This document shows, in pieces, positions 33,747 through 42,824 of a stretch of 64,000 nt of DNA. The position numbers and the translations under genes are program-made. The first letter of the stretch is position 1; the number at the start of each line of letters is the position of its first letter. This stretch comes from Nannocystis pusilla (GTDB lineage: Bacteria; Myxococcota_A; Polyangia; Nannocystales; Nannocystaceae): contig NZ_JAIRAU010000001.1 in the NCBI RefSeq assembly GCF_020073745.1, positions 1,374,501 through 1,438,500 on the forward strand, in the 5' to 3' direction. The notes under the pieces are model-generated. The model had not been told where the DNA came from and made no database searches. It saw nothing but the letters and a program-made list of their open reading frames with translations.

Positions 33747-34471
33747 GCGATCGAGAGCCCTCCGTCGACGCGCAGCGTCTGACCGCTGACGTACGGCGCG
33801 GTGGCGAGGAAGACCACGGCGCGGGCGACGTCCTCCGGCGATCCTTCGCGCCGCAGCGGGGTCCGCCGGAGGATGTCCTGCCGCTGCTCGTCGGTCGTCT
33901 CGTCGGCGATCGCCACGGGGCCGGGAGCGACGGCGTTGACGCGGATCGCCGGTCCGAGCTCGAGCGCCCAGGCGCGGGTGAGCTGCTCGAGCGCGGCCTT
34001 GCCGGCGAGGTAGTGCGAGAACGCGTGCGTGGCGGTGTACGGGCGCGTGACCGCCATGTCGGTGATGTTGACGACGCAGGCCGCGTCCGCGGCGCGCAGG
34101 CTCGGCAGCAGCGCCTGGGTCAGCAGGAAGGGCGCGTGCAGGTTGACGGCCAACATCGACTCGAGGCGCTCGCGCGTGATCGCCTCGAACGCGAGGTGCT
34201 CGTAGCTGGCGGCGTTGTTGACCAGCAGGTCGAGCGAGGGGTGGCGTCGGCGGACCTGCTCCGCGAGCTCGAGGGGGCCGTGCGGCGTGGCGAAGTCGGC
34301 AGGGGCGACCCACGCTCGTCGGCCGGCGTCCCGCAGCTCCTGCACCAGCGCGTCGGCCTGGGAGAGCGAGCGGCGGGCGTGGACGACGACGTCGAACCCG
34401 GCCGCGGCCAGGGCCCTCGTGATCGCGGCGCCGACACGCACGGCGCCGCCCGTGACGAGCGCGAGGGGCAT
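33743..34471 (-). CDS. Pteridine-reductase-like SDR (FolM/PTR1 type)
   Basis: 242 residues from ATG 34471. A short-chain reductase beginning MPLALVTGGAVRVGAAITRAL; the TGGAxRVG loop, where the usual TGxxxGxG is altered, is typical of the pteridine-reductase group (FolM, PTR1) that reduces dihydropterins. VHARRSLSQADAL gives the Arg/Ser NADPH-binding loop and SHYLAGKAALEQL the YxxxK pair. Its fusion into an operon with a FolB-like gene supports pterin chemistry. TATACG lies 6 nt before the ATG, so the mRNA looks leaderless. First gene of the four-gene operon 34471-30291. Confidence 0.83.
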   Translation of the reverse strand: MPLALVTGGAVRVGAAITRALAAAGFDVVVHARRSLSQADALVQELRDAGRRAWVAPADFATPHGPLELAEQVRRRHPSLDLLVNNAASYEHLAFEAITRERLESMLAVNLHAPFLLTQALLPSLRAADAACVVNITDMAVTRPYTATHAFSHYLAGKAALEQLTRAWALELGPAIRVNAVAPGPVAIADETTDEQRQDILRRTPLRREGSPEDVARAVVFLATAPYVSGQTLRVDGGLSIA

Positions 34472-34568
34472 CGGACCCGTATACACCGGCCGCCCCGCAG
34501 GAGAAAAGTGCGTCACGGTGCGCGCAATCGTGTCCGAGCGCGTGCGCCACTCGCAGGACCGGGCTCGC

Positions 34569-34596
34569 GCGCACCTGTCTATGCGGACAGGTGCGC
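34569..34596 (-). terminator. 11-bp CCTGTC/GACAGG hairpin after bolA
   Basis: GCGCACCTGTC (34569-34579) and GACAGGTGCGC (34586-34596) form a perfect 11-bp stem with a 6-nt loop, 35 nt past the bolA stop at 34632. Strong terminator candidate for murC-murB-bolA, with the same GTC/GAC core as the CATG hairpins. Confidence 0.65.
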
Positions 34597-34631
34597 CCGG
34601 AGCTCGGCGGGGCGCAGCGAGCGAGGCGCTG

Positions 34632-34889
34632 CTACGGCACGAGCGTGCGCAGGCTGTCGACCGCGTGGACGGGCGCCATGTCGCCGCTCATGAGGTGCGC
34701 GATCGCGCCGTAGACGAGGCGCTGCTGCGCGACCATCGACTTGCCGGCGAACTCGCCGGAGACGACGACGATGGTGTAGTGGCCGCCGCCGCCGCTGACC
34801 TGGACGTCGGCGCCGGGGATCTTGGCGAGGATGGCGTCGCGGATCGCGTCGGTGACCGAGCCCTGGAAGTTGGTCGGGTGGTGACTCAT
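34632..34889 (-). CDS. BolA-family protein
   Basis: 85 residues with the complete BolA fold: ATLIREx-like helix DAIRDAILAKIPGADVQVSGGGGHYTIVVVSGEFAGKSMVAQQRLVYGAIAHLM. The conserved His (GGHYTIV) and the KSMVAQQRLVYGAI helix mark the IbaG/BolA group that works with monothiol glutaredoxins in Fe-S cluster handling. It starts 10 nt after the murB stop and so belongs to the murC-murB transcript, an arrangement that recalls the E. coli link of IbaG to the murA region. Length is normal for the group. Confidence 0.85.
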   Translation of the reverse strand: MSHHPTNFQGSVTDAIRDAILAKIPGADVQVSGGGGHYTIVVVSGEFAGKSMVAQQRLVYGAIAHLMSGDMAPVHAVDSLRTLVP

Positions 34890-34898
34890 GGGCCGGAG

Positions 34899-35861
34899 TT
34901 ATACCGCCTCGCCGGCGATCTTGACCTCGAGCTCGAGCTCGACGCCCGCTGCCTGGCGCACGCGCTCGCGCACGAGGTCGATGAGGGCCAGCAGGTCGGC
35001 GGCGCGCGCCTCGGGGACGTCGGGGCCGGGGCGCTCGACGACCAGCCAGTTGGCGTGCACGGGGCTGACGACGCAGGCGCCGATCCGCGTGCCCTTGAGG
35101 CCGGCCGCCTCGATGATCCGCCCGGCGAAGTCGCCCGGCGGATTTTTGAAGGTGCTGCCGTTGTTGGCCACGCCGGTCGGCTCGCGCTGGCGCCGACGCT
35201 CGCGCAGGCCGGCGACGTCGGCCTCGATCTCGGCGCGCGGGCGCGGCCAGCAGCGAAGTTCGGCGCCGACGACGATCTCGTCGGGCGGCAGGTCGGAGCC
35301 GCGGTAGCGGAAGCCGCAGGCGGCGTGATCGCGGACGCGCGCGCTGCCGTCGCGGTGCAGGCTGCGCACGCGCGTGACGACCTTGGTGAACTCGCCGAGG
35401 TAGGTGCCGGCGTTCATGATCAGACCGCCGCCGACGCTGCCGGGCACGCCGCCGAGGAACTCGAGGCCGCCGAGCTCCCACGCGGTGACGTGCTGGAGTA
35501 GCCGCCCGGTGGTCGCGCCGGCCTCGACGTCGACGCGCACGGGGTCGGCAGGGTCGGGCCGCTCGACCCGGTTCATGCGCGCGAGGTTGATGACGACGCC
35601 GCGGATGCCACCGTCGCGCACGAGCAGGTTGGAGCCGCCGCCGACGAAGGTGACGGGGACGCCCCGCACATGGCAGGCGGTCAGCAAGGCCTGCAGGGCG
35701 CGGGCGTCAGCCGGCCTGGCCCAAAGGTCAGCCGGGCCGCCGAGCCGCAGGGTGGTGTGGCGCGCCATCGGCTCGTCGAGCCGCAGCTCGAGCGCGCCCT
35801 CCGGGAGGTCGAGGTCGCCGAGCTCGCCCAGGAGCCGCTGCCCGCGGGTGCCGCCGCTCAT
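34899..35861 (-). CDS. murB: UDP-N-acetylenolpyruvoylglucosamine reductase
   Basis: 320 residues. MurB reduces enolpyruvyl-UDP-GlcNAc to UDP-MurNAc in cytoplasmic peptidoglycan synthesis. FAD-binding PCMH features: TTLRLGGPADLWARPADARAL, VGGGSNLLVRDGGIRGVVINLA and LEFLGGVPGSVGGGLIMNAGTY; the active-site Ser is in NNGSTFKNPPGDFAGRIIEAAGLKG, and the C-terminal domain is short, so it looks like a type II MurB. It follows murC by 7 nt and precedes bolA by 9 nt. murC-murB adjacency is common; here the rest of the division cluster is not in the window. Confidence 0.93.
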   Translation of the reverse strand: MSGGTRGQRLLGELGDLDLPEGALELRLDEPMARHTTLRLGGPADLWARPADARALQALLTACHVRGVPVTFVGGGSNLLVRDGGIRGVVINLARMNRVERPDPADPVRVDVEAGATTGRLLQHVTAWELGGLEFLGGVPGSVGGGLIMNAGTYLGEFTKVVTRVRSLHRDGSARVRDHAACGFRYRGSDLPPDEIVVGAELRCWPRPRAEIEADVAGLRERRRQREPTGVANNGSTFKNPPGDFAGRIIEAAGLKGTRIGACVVSPVHANWLVVERPGPDVPEARAADLLALIDLVRERVRQAAGVELELEVKIAGEAV

Positions 35862-35868
35862 GAGGGGT

Positions 35869-37290
35869 TCACCGCGCGGCGGCCTCGAGCTCGAGGCTGG
35901 CCGGTGCGCGGGGGGCGTCGAGGTGCGCCGCGAGCTCGCGGCTGACGCGGGTGATGCTGCCGGCGCCGAGGGTGATGATCAGGTCGCCGGGACATGACTC
36001 TCGGGCCAGGTACTCGGACAGGCCGGCGACCGGCTTGTGGATGACGACCGGGCGGTCGGGCCGGCGCGCGCGCACGGCCGCCTCGAGCGCCTCGACGGTG
36101 GCGCCGGCGATCGGCTGCTCGCCGGCCGGGTAGATGTCGGTGAGGACGACGAGGTCGGCGGCGTCGAGGCTGGCGGCGAAGCCGGCCAGGTGGGCGCGCA
36201 CGCGGGTGTAGCGGTGGGCCTGGAACACGGCGACGAGGCGCCGGTCGGGGTAGCTGGTGCGCGCGCCGGCGAGGGTGGCCCGCACCTCGGTCGGGTGATG
36301 GCCGTAGTCGTCGACGACCATGACGCCGCCGGCGGTGCCGCGCACGGTGAAGCGCCGCTGCACGCCGCCGAAGCCGGCCAGCGCCTCGGCCACGGCCGCC
36401 AGCTGCAGCTCGTGGAACTCGCACACGGCGATGGTGGCGAGCGCGTTGAGGACGTTGTGCACGCCCGGCATGTGCAGCGTCCAGGCGCCGAGGTCGCGGC
36501 CCTGACCGACGACGCGGAAGTGCGTGGCCGGACCGTCGTGCACGACGTCGACCGCGCGGTAGTCGGCCGCGGGCGAGAAGCCGTAGGTGACGTAGCGCTT
36601 CGACAGGCGCGGCAAGATCGCCGCGGCGTGCGGGTCGTCGAGGCAGACCACGCACAGGCCGTAGAACGGGACGCGGTTGAGGAACCCGACGAAGGCGTCC
36701 TGCAGCCGCGCCATGCTGCCGTAGTGGTCCATGTGCTCGTCGTCGATGTTGGTGACGACGGCGACCGTCGGGGTGAGCAGGAGGAAGCTGCCGTCGCTCT
36801 CGTCGGCCTCGGCGACCAGCAGGTTGCCGCGGCCGTTCTTGGCGTTGCTGCCGAGCGCGTTGAGCTTGCCGCCGATGACGACGGTGGGATCGAGGCCGGC
36901 CCCGTGCAGCGCGGTGGCGACGAGGCTGGTGGTGGTGGTCTTGCCGTGCGAGCCGGCGATGACGACGGCCTGCTTGAGCCGCATGAGCTCGGCGAGCATC
37001 TCGGCCCGCGGAATGACGGGGATCTTGTGCCGGTGCGCGGCGACGACCTCGGGGTTGTCGGACCGCACGGCGGAGGAGATGACGACGACGTCGGCGTCGC
37101 CGAGGTGAGCCTCGTCGTGCCCGCGGTGGATCACCGCGCCGCGTTCGCCGAGCCGCCGGGTCGTCTCGCTCTCGGCGAGGTCGGTCCCGGTGACGCGGTA
37201 GCCGAGGTCCAGCAGGATCTCGGCGATCCCGCTCATCCCGATCCCGCCGATGCCGACGAAGTGGATGTGGGTGTCGCTCTTGCGGAACAT
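35869..37290 (-). CDS. murC: UDP-N-acetylmuramate-L-alanine ligase
   Basis: 473 residues from ATG 37290 (MFRKSDTHIHFVGIGGIGMSGIAEIL). MurC adds L-Ala to UDP-MurNAc, the first peptide step of peptidoglycan synthesis. Mur-ligase signatures are present in order: GIGGIGMSG (N-terminal nucleotide-sugar domain), VVIAGSHGKTTTTSLVATAL (P-loop), EADESDGSF, NIDDEHMDHYGS, and the C-terminal VVDDYGHHPTEVRATLAGAR. Length fits the family (about 470-490). First gene of the murC-murB-bolA transcript; divergent from mutY over 147 bp. Confidence 0.95.
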   Translation of the reverse strand: MFRKSDTHIHFVGIGGIGMSGIAEILLDLGYRVTGTDLAESETTRRLGERGAVIHRGHDEAHLGDADVVVISSAVRSDNPEVVAAHRHKIPVIPRAEMLAELMRLKQAVVIAGSHGKTTTTSLVATALHGAGLDPTVVIGGKLNALGSNAKNGRGNLLVAEADESDGSFLLLTPTVAVVTNIDDEHMDHYGSMARLQDAFVGFLNRVPFYGLCVVCLDDPHAAAILPRLSKRYVTYGFSPAADYRAVDVVHDGPATHFRVVGQGRDLGAWTLHMPGVHNVLNALATIAVCEFHELQLAAVAEALAGFGGVQRRFTVRGTAGGVMVVDDYGHHPTEVRATLAGARTSYPDRRLVAVFQAHRYTRVRAHLAGFAASLDAADLVVLTDIYPAGEQPIAGATVEALEAAVRARRPDRPVVIHKPVAGLSEYLARESCPGDLIITLGAGSITRVSRELAAHLDAPRAPASLELEAAAR

Positions 37291-37437
37291 GCGGGGCTGG
37301 CCGGCGAGTGTACTGGTTCGCCGGTAAAAGGACACAAAAACGGCCCGTCTCCGGCGGGAGCCGCGCGTGGCGGTCCCGATCGTCAACGTGGCGAGGACGG
37401 GGGGTTATTTCCGGGCCGGACGTGTTATAGCGGCGCC

Positions 37438-38517
37438 GTGCTCGATCTCGCGCATCGCCTCGCCAAGCCGCTCGGACCGTGGTTCCTCAAGCACCAGCGC
37501 GACCTGGCCTGGCGCCGGACCCGCGACCCGTACTCGATCTGGGTCAGCGAGATCATGCTGCAACAGACCAGAGTCGATACGGTCGAGGCGTACTACGGGA
37601 AATTCCTGGAGCGCTTCCCGGACGTCGGCACGCTCGCCGCGGCCGACGAGTCGGAGGTGCTCGCGGCGTGGAGCGGCCTCGGTTACTACCGCCGCGCGCG
37701 CCTGCTGCACGCAGGCGCCCGCCACGTGGCCGCGCAGCACGGCGGCGCCGTGCCCGGTGACGCCGAGACGCTGCGCAAAATCCCGGGCGTGGGGCGCTAC
37801 ACGGCGGGCGCCATCACGTCGATCGCGTTCGACCGCCCGGCCGCGCTGGTCGACGGCAACGTGGCCCGCGTGCTGTCGCGGATCCAGGCAATCTCCGAGC
37901 CGAAGCTGCAAGACGCGGGGGCGGCGGGCCACTGGACGCTGGCGCAGAAGATCGTGGAGGCCGGCTCGCCGCGGGTGCTGGCGCAGGCGCTGATGGAGCT
38001 GGGCGCGACGGTGTGCACGCCGGTGGCGCCGAAGTGCGGCGAATGCCCGGTGCGCAGCGAGTGCCAGGCCCACGCGAAAGGGCTGCAGGCGTCGATCCCG
38101 GCGCCGAAGCAGCGCGGGCTTTCACCCCGCGAAGACCTGTGGGCGGTGGCGGTGCGCCGCGGCGGGCGCATCCTGCTGGAACGACGGGCGAGCGAGGGGC
38201 TGCTGGCCGGGATGTGGTGCCTGCCGCTGATCGAGCGCAAACAGGAGCGCGCGGGGGCGTCGCCGAAGGCGATCGCGGCGGCGACAGGGGTGAAGGTGAA
38301 GGCGATCGAGGCGCTGGCCGAGCCGGTCAAGCACGTGTTCACGCATCGCGTGTGGATGCTGTGGCCGTGCCGCAGCGAGGCTGTTCCTTCAGACATGGTG
38401 AATGCTGCAGGTGATTCGGGACAGGTGGACGGGCGGCTGTGGATCGCGCCGGGCGAGCGGCCGCGGGTGGGGATTCCCAAGGTCACGGAGAAGCTGCTGG
38501 CGGCGCTCGGGTACTGA
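37438..38517 (+). CDS. mutY: A/G-specific adenine glycosylase
   Basis: 359 residues from GTG 37438; TATAGC ends 7 nt before it. MutY removes adenine mispaired with 8-oxoguanine. The helix-hairpin-helix glycosylase domain shows WVSEIMLQQTRVDTV, with the catalytic Glu, and LRKIPGVGRYTAGAITSIAF, then ALVDGNVARVLSR. The 4Fe-4S cluster is intact (CTPVAPKCGECPVRSEC, C-x6-C-x2-C-x5-C). The C-terminal NUDIX-like domain (about 230-355) that recognises 8-oxoG is present (EDLWAVAVRRGGRILLERRASEGLLAGMWCLP). A full-length functional enzyme is expected. Transcribed alone. Confidence 0.95.
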   Translation: MLDLAHRLAKPLGPWFLKHQRDLAWRRTRDPYSIWVSEIMLQQTRVDTVEAYYGKFLERFPDVGTLAAADESEVLAAWSGLGYYRRARLLHAGARHVAAQHGGAVPGDAETLRKIPGVGRYTAGAITSIAFDRPAALVDGNVARVLSRIQAISEPKLQDAGAAGHWTLAQKIVEAGSPRVLAQALMELGATVCTPVAPKCGECPVRSECQAHAKGLQASIPAPKQRGLSPREDLWAVAVRRGGRILLERRASEGLLAGMWCLPLIERKQERAGASPKAIAAATGVKVKAIEALAEPVKHVFTHRVWMLWPCRSEAVPSDMVNAAGDSGQVDGRLWIAPGERPRVGIPKVTEKLLAALGY

Positions 38518-38558
38518 CAGTGCTGATACGACTGCGCGACAGCAGAGGTGCTGAATAT

Positions 38559-38577
38559 ATGTCCTGAGGAGCATGTG
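38559..38577. repeat. Partial CATG-type hairpin between mutY and histidine kinase
   Basis: ATGTCC (38559-38564) and GGAGCAT (38568-38574) can pair with one bulged base. The segment matches the TGTCCTGAGGAGCATGT half of the repeat family and lies between convergent genes, so it may be a degenerate member and a weak terminator. Confidence 0.4.
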
Positions 38578-38589
38578 GTGATATTTGGG

Positions 38590-41064
38590 CTATTTCGTCT
38601 CGATTACGACGCGCGGCAGCTTCACCACGAACACCGAGCCCGTGCCTGGCGCGCTGGTGACGGTGATGCTGCCGCCCATCGCCTCGGACACGTGGCGGGC
38701 GACCCATAGACCCAGGCCCAGGCCGCCGTAGTGGCGCTCGGACACGGCGCGTTCGAAGCGCTGGAAGATCCGCGCCTGGTCCTTGGTGGAGATGCCGATG
38801 CCGTGGTCGCGGACGGACAGCAGGATGTGTTCGCCGGCCTGCTCGAGCGCGAGCTCGATCGGCTTGCCGACGCCGTACTTCATGGCGTTGGCGAGCAGGT
38901 TGCTGACGATCTGCTCGAAGCGGGTGCGGTCGGTGCGGCCCGAGGCGTAGAGCGGGGCGGTGATCCGGACCTCGCAGCCGGCCCGGGCCAGCGGCACGCT
39001 GAAGTTCTCGACGGTGGCGCGCAGGAGCTCGGCGTAGTCGACGTCCTCGACCTCGATCTTGAGGCGGCCGCCGGTGATCCGCGAGACGTCGAGCAGCTCC
39101 TCGATGAGGCGGTGGAGGCGGTCGGCCTGGCGCTGGATGACGCCGAGGCGCGGGAGGACGGTGGCGACCGAGAACTCGCCGTCGCCGCGGGCGCGGCGGA
39201 TCAGGCGGTCGGTCTGCAGGACGATCGGGGTCAACGGGGTGCGCAGCTCGTGCGAGGCGACGGCGATGAACTCCTCGCGCTTGGCCAGCGCGAGCTCCAT
39301 CTCGGTGTAGAGGCGGGCGTTCTCGATCGCCTGGGCGGCGCGCAGGCCGAGCTCCTCGATCAGCGAGAGGTCGTCCGGGCCGAGGCTGCGGCCGCGCGTG
39401 GCCACGAGCATGACGCCGAGCGGGCGGCAGCGGGCGACCAGCGGCGCGAGGACGACGGCGCGGTAGCGCAGGCTCGCGGCCAGGTGCACGTCGCCTTCGG
39501 GTACGCCGGGCAGCGGCAGGAGCGGGGCGTCGGGGCGCGCGGTCGACAGGCGGACCTCGTCGCGGCGCAGGACCTCGAGCAGCGGGCCGTCGGCGGAGAT
39601 CGGGAGGCGGCGGCGGAGGTCGATGTAGCAAGCGTCGTGCTCGCGGTCGCCGGTGGCGACGGCGACGCGGTGAGCGGTGCCGAAGCCGCCGTCCTCGTCG
39701 AGCAGCTCGACGGCGGCGAAGTCGGCGAGCTCGGGGACGAGGCGGCGGACGAACTCGCCGAGCGCGGTGTGGATGTCGCGCGGCGCGACCAGCAGCTTGC
39801 CGGCCTCGGCGAGGAGGACGGCGCGCCGGCGGGCCCGCTGCTCCTCGCCGAGGAGGCGCTCGCGCTCGGCGTCGGCCCGCTTGCGGTCGGTGATGTCGAA
39901 GAACGAGGCGACGACGGCGTCAGGGACGGAAGTGCCGGAGCGGAACAGCGGCTGACAGTTGCAGGAGATCCACACCAGCTGGCCGTCGGGGCGGTGGATG
40001 CCCATGATGACGCCGGTCTGCCGCTCACCTGTCCTCAAGGCCACGATGGCCGGCCACGACTCGTGCGGGAACGGGCTGCCGTCCTCGTGGACGACGCGGA
40101 GCGGGTTGCCGGGGCCGAGCGGGTCGTTCAACTCGTCCCTGGCGAGGCCGAGGATCCGCTCGGCGCTGGCGTTGCAAGTGACGATCGTGCCGTCGCCGGC
40201 GACGACGATGATGCCCTCGGCGAGGGTGGCGACCAGCGAGCGGTAGCGTTCTTCTTCGCGGCGCAGCGCCTCGCCGGCCTGCTTGCGCGCGGTGATGTCG
40301 ACGACGCCGCCGAGCATCTTGACCACGCGGCCGGTGTCGTCGCGGACCGACTTGCCGCGGACCATCAACCACGCGACGTCGCCGCCGCGGCGGACGATCC
40401 GCTGCTCGAACTCGACGAACTCCTCGACGTCGGCGACCTCGCGGGCGCGGGCGGCCAGAGCCGGGCGGTCGTCGGGGTGGAGGGTCTCGAGCAGGGCGGC
40501 GAAGTTACGCGGGACCTGGTCGGGCGTGAGGCCGTGGATCTGGCACATGACCTCGTTCCACACGATGGTGTCACTGTCGATGTGCCACTCCCACAGCCCG
40601 AGGCCGCTGGCGGCGACGGCGAGCGCGAGCTGCTCCTGGCTGGCGCGCAGCTGGGCCTCCATCTCGACGCGCTGGCTGATGTCGTGGGCGATGAGCAGGA
40701 GGGCCACGACCTCGCCGTCCTCGCTGATCGCGCCGACGCGCGACTCGTAGCGGACCTGGGCGCCGTGCGGACCGTGGCCGATGCACTCGTAGCGGCCCGC
40801 CTCGCCGGTGGCGACCACCCGCTCGATGCAGGCGCGCGCCACGGCGTGCGACTCCGGAGCCATGTAGTCGAACATGCTGCGGCCGATCGCCTCGAACATC
40901 GACAGGCCGGCGACGGTGCGGTTGGTGTAGCGGATGACCCCGGTCGGCGACAGCAACAGCACGAACTCCGGGGCGTTCTCCAGCAGGGCGAACAGCAGCG
41001 GCGCCGCCCGCTCGAGGTCGTCGTAATTGAAGCCGCGCTGGACCATGGTGCTCGCGGACGTCAT
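38590..41064 (-). CDS. PAS-PAS-PAS-GAF sensor histidine kinase
   Basis: 824 residues if read from ATG 41064; GTG 41085 and ATG 41082 are alternatives. Three PAS domains (about 20-130, 135-265, 275-405) precede a GAF domain (about 425-580) and a histidine kinase core. The H-box is VASHELRTPLTPIVLQTDRL; ATP-binding boxes are EQIVSNLLANAMKYG (N), RDHGIGIS (G1) and HYGGLGLGLWVARHV (G2). No transmembrane segment or receiver domain is seen, so it is a cytoplasmic orphan sensor kinase. The cognate regulator is not adjacent. PAS/GAF inputs suggest small-molecule, redox or light sensing, but no conserved Cys or heme-binding residue is obvious. Confidence 0.92.
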   Translation of the reverse strand: MTSASTMVQRGFNYDDLERAAPLLFALLENAPEFVLLLSPTGVIRYTNRTVAGLSMFEAIGRSMFDYMAPESHAVARACIERVVATGEAGRYECIGHGPHGAQVRYESRVGAISEDGEVVALLLIAHDISQRVEMEAQLRASQEQLALAVAASGLGLWEWHIDSDTIVWNEVMCQIHGLTPDQVPRNFAALLETLHPDDRPALAARAREVADVEEFVEFEQRIVRRGGDVAWLMVRGKSVRDDTGRVVKMLGGVVDITARKQAGEALRREEERYRSLVATLAEGIIVVAGDGTIVTCNASAERILGLARDELNDPLGPGNPLRVVHEDGSPFPHESWPAIVALRTGERQTGVIMGIHRPDGQLVWISCNCQPLFRSGTSVPDAVVASFFDITDRKRADAERERLLGEEQRARRRAVLLAEAGKLLVAPRDIHTALGEFVRRLVPELADFAAVELLDEDGGFGTAHRVAVATGDREHDACYIDLRRRLPISADGPLLEVLRRDEVRLSTARPDAPLLPLPGVPEGDVHLAASLRYRAVVLAPLVARCRPLGVMLVATRGRSLGPDDLSLIEELGLRAAQAIENARLYTEMELALAKREEFIAVASHELRTPLTPIVLQTDRLIRRARGDGEFSVATVLPRLGVIQRQADRLHRLIEELLDVSRITGGRLKIEVEDVDYAELLRATVENFSVPLARAGCEVRITAPLYASGRTDRTRFEQIVSNLLANAMKYGVGKPIELALEQAGEHILLSVRDHGIGISTKDQARIFQRFERAVSERHYGGLGLGLWVARHVSEAMGGSITVTSAPGTGSVFVVKLPRVVIETK

Positions 41065-41208
41065 GCCGGCCCACACACACATCACTATGAAGCGCGGCCG
41101 CGCGGGCCCCAGCCCCCGGCGACGGATAACCCCCAGCCCGGCGCCCGGCCGGCGTGAGGCGCACTCACGCGGCCGCGGCGCCGCGACCGGCGGACGCTCC
41201 GCCGTGCG

Positions 41209-42729
41209 TCAACGCAGCTTCTTCACGAAGGCGGCGACGGCGTCGATCTCGTCGGGCTTCAGCTTGGCCGCGAACGATTTCATCATCGTGCCCGGCACGC
41301 CGACCTTGATCCCCTTCGCGACCGCGGCCTTGGAGTGCTTCTTCTGCCAGTTCTTGTCGGCCATGTCAGGAATGCCCTTGCTCTTGAGCCCGGGCTTGCC
41401 CTTGCCGCTGACGTCGTGGCACGCCGCGCAGTGCTTGACGTAGAGCCCGCGGGCGTCGATCGCCTTGGCCGGCTTGGGCTTGGCGGCGGCGGCCGGGGCG
41501 GCCGGCGCGGCCGGGGCGTCGTCGAGGACGACGTCCGGCTCGGCCGCGGGCGGGCTGTCCTGCGGGGCAGGCTTGCTGTCCTCGGGGACAGGCTGGCTGT
41601 CCGCGGGGGCAGGCGCCGAGGCGACGGCGACGGCGGCCTGCACCTCGGCGCCGACGGCCGCGCCGAGGGTGGCGGGGGCCGAGGCGACCTCGTGCGCCGC
41701 GTACTTGCGGATCATGAAGGCGTAGCAGAGGTCGAGCTCGCCGGCGGGGGCGGCCATGCCGTTGTCGGCGACCATGCGCTCGATGATCTCCTTGACCTCG
41801 CGGGCCGAGGTGGGCGGCTTCTTGTCGACCTCGGCGAGCTCGTGACACTCGCTGCAGCGGGTCTCGAACGCCTTCTGCGCCGCGGACTCGTCGTACGCGG
41901 GCGCCGGCGCGGCCGGGTCGGCGGGGGCGATCGCCTGCTGCTGCTTGAGCTTCTGCTCGCGCTGCTGCCGGGCCGAGCGCTGGAGGTCGCCGGTGATGGC
42001 GATCAGGTAGGCGGTGACGTCGTAGAGCTCGCGCTCGGTCATCGGGTCGTCGAAGGTCGGCTTGTCGGCCATGCGCTCGACGGTGCGCCACCACCCGGCC
42101 GGCGCTCGCGGCTGCACGAGCACGGTCTTGAGGTCGTGGCAGACGACGCACTTGGTGGCGAGGATCTCGCGGCCGTGGCGGAGCGACTCGACGGTGGTGA
42201 GGTCGGCGAGCGGGGCGTCCTCCGGCATCTGGGCCAGCGGCAACAGGCGGGCCACGCGGGCCCGGTTCTCGACGCTGTAGACGCCGCCGCCGACCTGCCC
42301 GCGCGCCAGGCCGTACTCCCGCAGGCCGCCCGGGACCGACAAACCGAGCAGCAGCACCGAGCAGCCGAGCACCACGGTGGCGAGCGGGGGGACCCAATCC
42401 TGGAGGTGGCGGAACACGCGGTAGAACGCGAGCTCGACCAGCAGCAGGATGCCGATCAAAAAGCCGAGGGTGACGTGGACGGCCGAGCGCGGCGGCAGCT
42501 CGACCTGGTAGTTCCACAGCCGCGGGACCATCACGATCATCATCACCACGTAGAGGGCGACGAAGATGGTGAGGAAGATGTCGTGCAGGCGCACGAGATG
42601 CCGCGGCGCCTTCGTCATGCCCGGCTGATCTCCGTCGGGCCATCCCCACAGCTTGAACATCAGGAGCACCGATGCGAAGCCGGAGAGCAGGTACAAGAGT
42701 CCGAGGGTCACGCTCGCTGCGATTTCCAT
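41209..42729 (-). CDS. Membrane-anchored triheme cytochrome c
   Basis: 506 residues from ATG 42729. Four transmembrane helices (about 3-26, 50-72, 86-107, 113-132) are followed by three c-type heme sites: CVVCH (about 190), CSECH (about 290) and CAACH (about 434). Between the second and third hemes is a Pro/Ala/Asp/Ser-rich linker with near repeats (PADSQPVPEDSKPAPQDSPP). The last domain (CAACHDVSGKGKPGLKSKGI ... TMMKSFAAKLKPDEIDAVAAFVKKLR) is a typical class I cytochrome c. The hemes should face the periplasm and carry electrons between a quinone-side complex and a terminal acceptor. The promoter holds the GCGAC/GTCGC repeat shared with the gene at 4623-5009. Confidence 0.85.
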   Translation of the reverse strand: MEIAASVTLGLLYLLSGFASVLLMFKLWGWPDGDQPGMTKAPRHLVRLHDIFLTIFVALYVVMMIVMVPRLWNYQVELPPRSAVHVTLGFLIGILLLVELAFYRVFRHLQDWVPPLATVVLGCSVLLLGLSVPGGLREYGLARGQVGGGVYSVENRARVARLLPLAQMPEDAPLADLTTVESLRHGREILATKCVVCHDLKTVLVQPRAPAGWWRTVERMADKPTFDDPMTERELYDVTAYLIAITGDLQRSARQQREQKLKQQQAIAPADPAAPAPAYDESAAQKAFETRCSECHELAEVDKKPPTSAREVKEIIERMVADNGMAAPAGELDLCYAFMIRKYAAHEVASAPATLGAAVGAEVQAAVAVASAPAPADSQPVPEDSKPAPQDSPPAAEPDVVLDDAPAAPAAPAAAAKPKPAKAIDARGLYVKHCAACHDVSGKGKPGLKSKGIPDMADKNWQKKHSKAAVAKGIKVGVPGTMMKSFAAKLKPDEIDAVAAFVKKLR

Positions 42730-42745
42730 GGCCGTCCTGGCGATC

Positions 42746-42765
42746 GCGACCGTATCGCAAGTCGC
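42746..42765 (-). promoter_or_regulatory. Inverted repeat overlapping a possible -10, shared with 5024-5042
   Basis: GCGAC (42746-42750) and GTCGC (42761-42765) frame CGTATCGCAA. On the minus strand the centre reads GATACGGT, so a TACGGT -10 would sit inside the repeat. The repeat differs from the 5024-5042 copy by one substitution and one inserted base. Confidence 0.5.
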
Positions 42766-42824
42766 GCTAGCCAGCCAGGGTGCGGTCTACCCGCCCCGGT
42801 CGGTCTCTGGTACACCCAGACGCG

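Noticed and set aside
41570..41630. CTGTCC/GGACAG motifs as hairpin repeats of the CATG family
   Set aside because: They lie inside the cytochrome coding region and result from the repeated PAPxDS-type linker codons rather than from a noncoding element.
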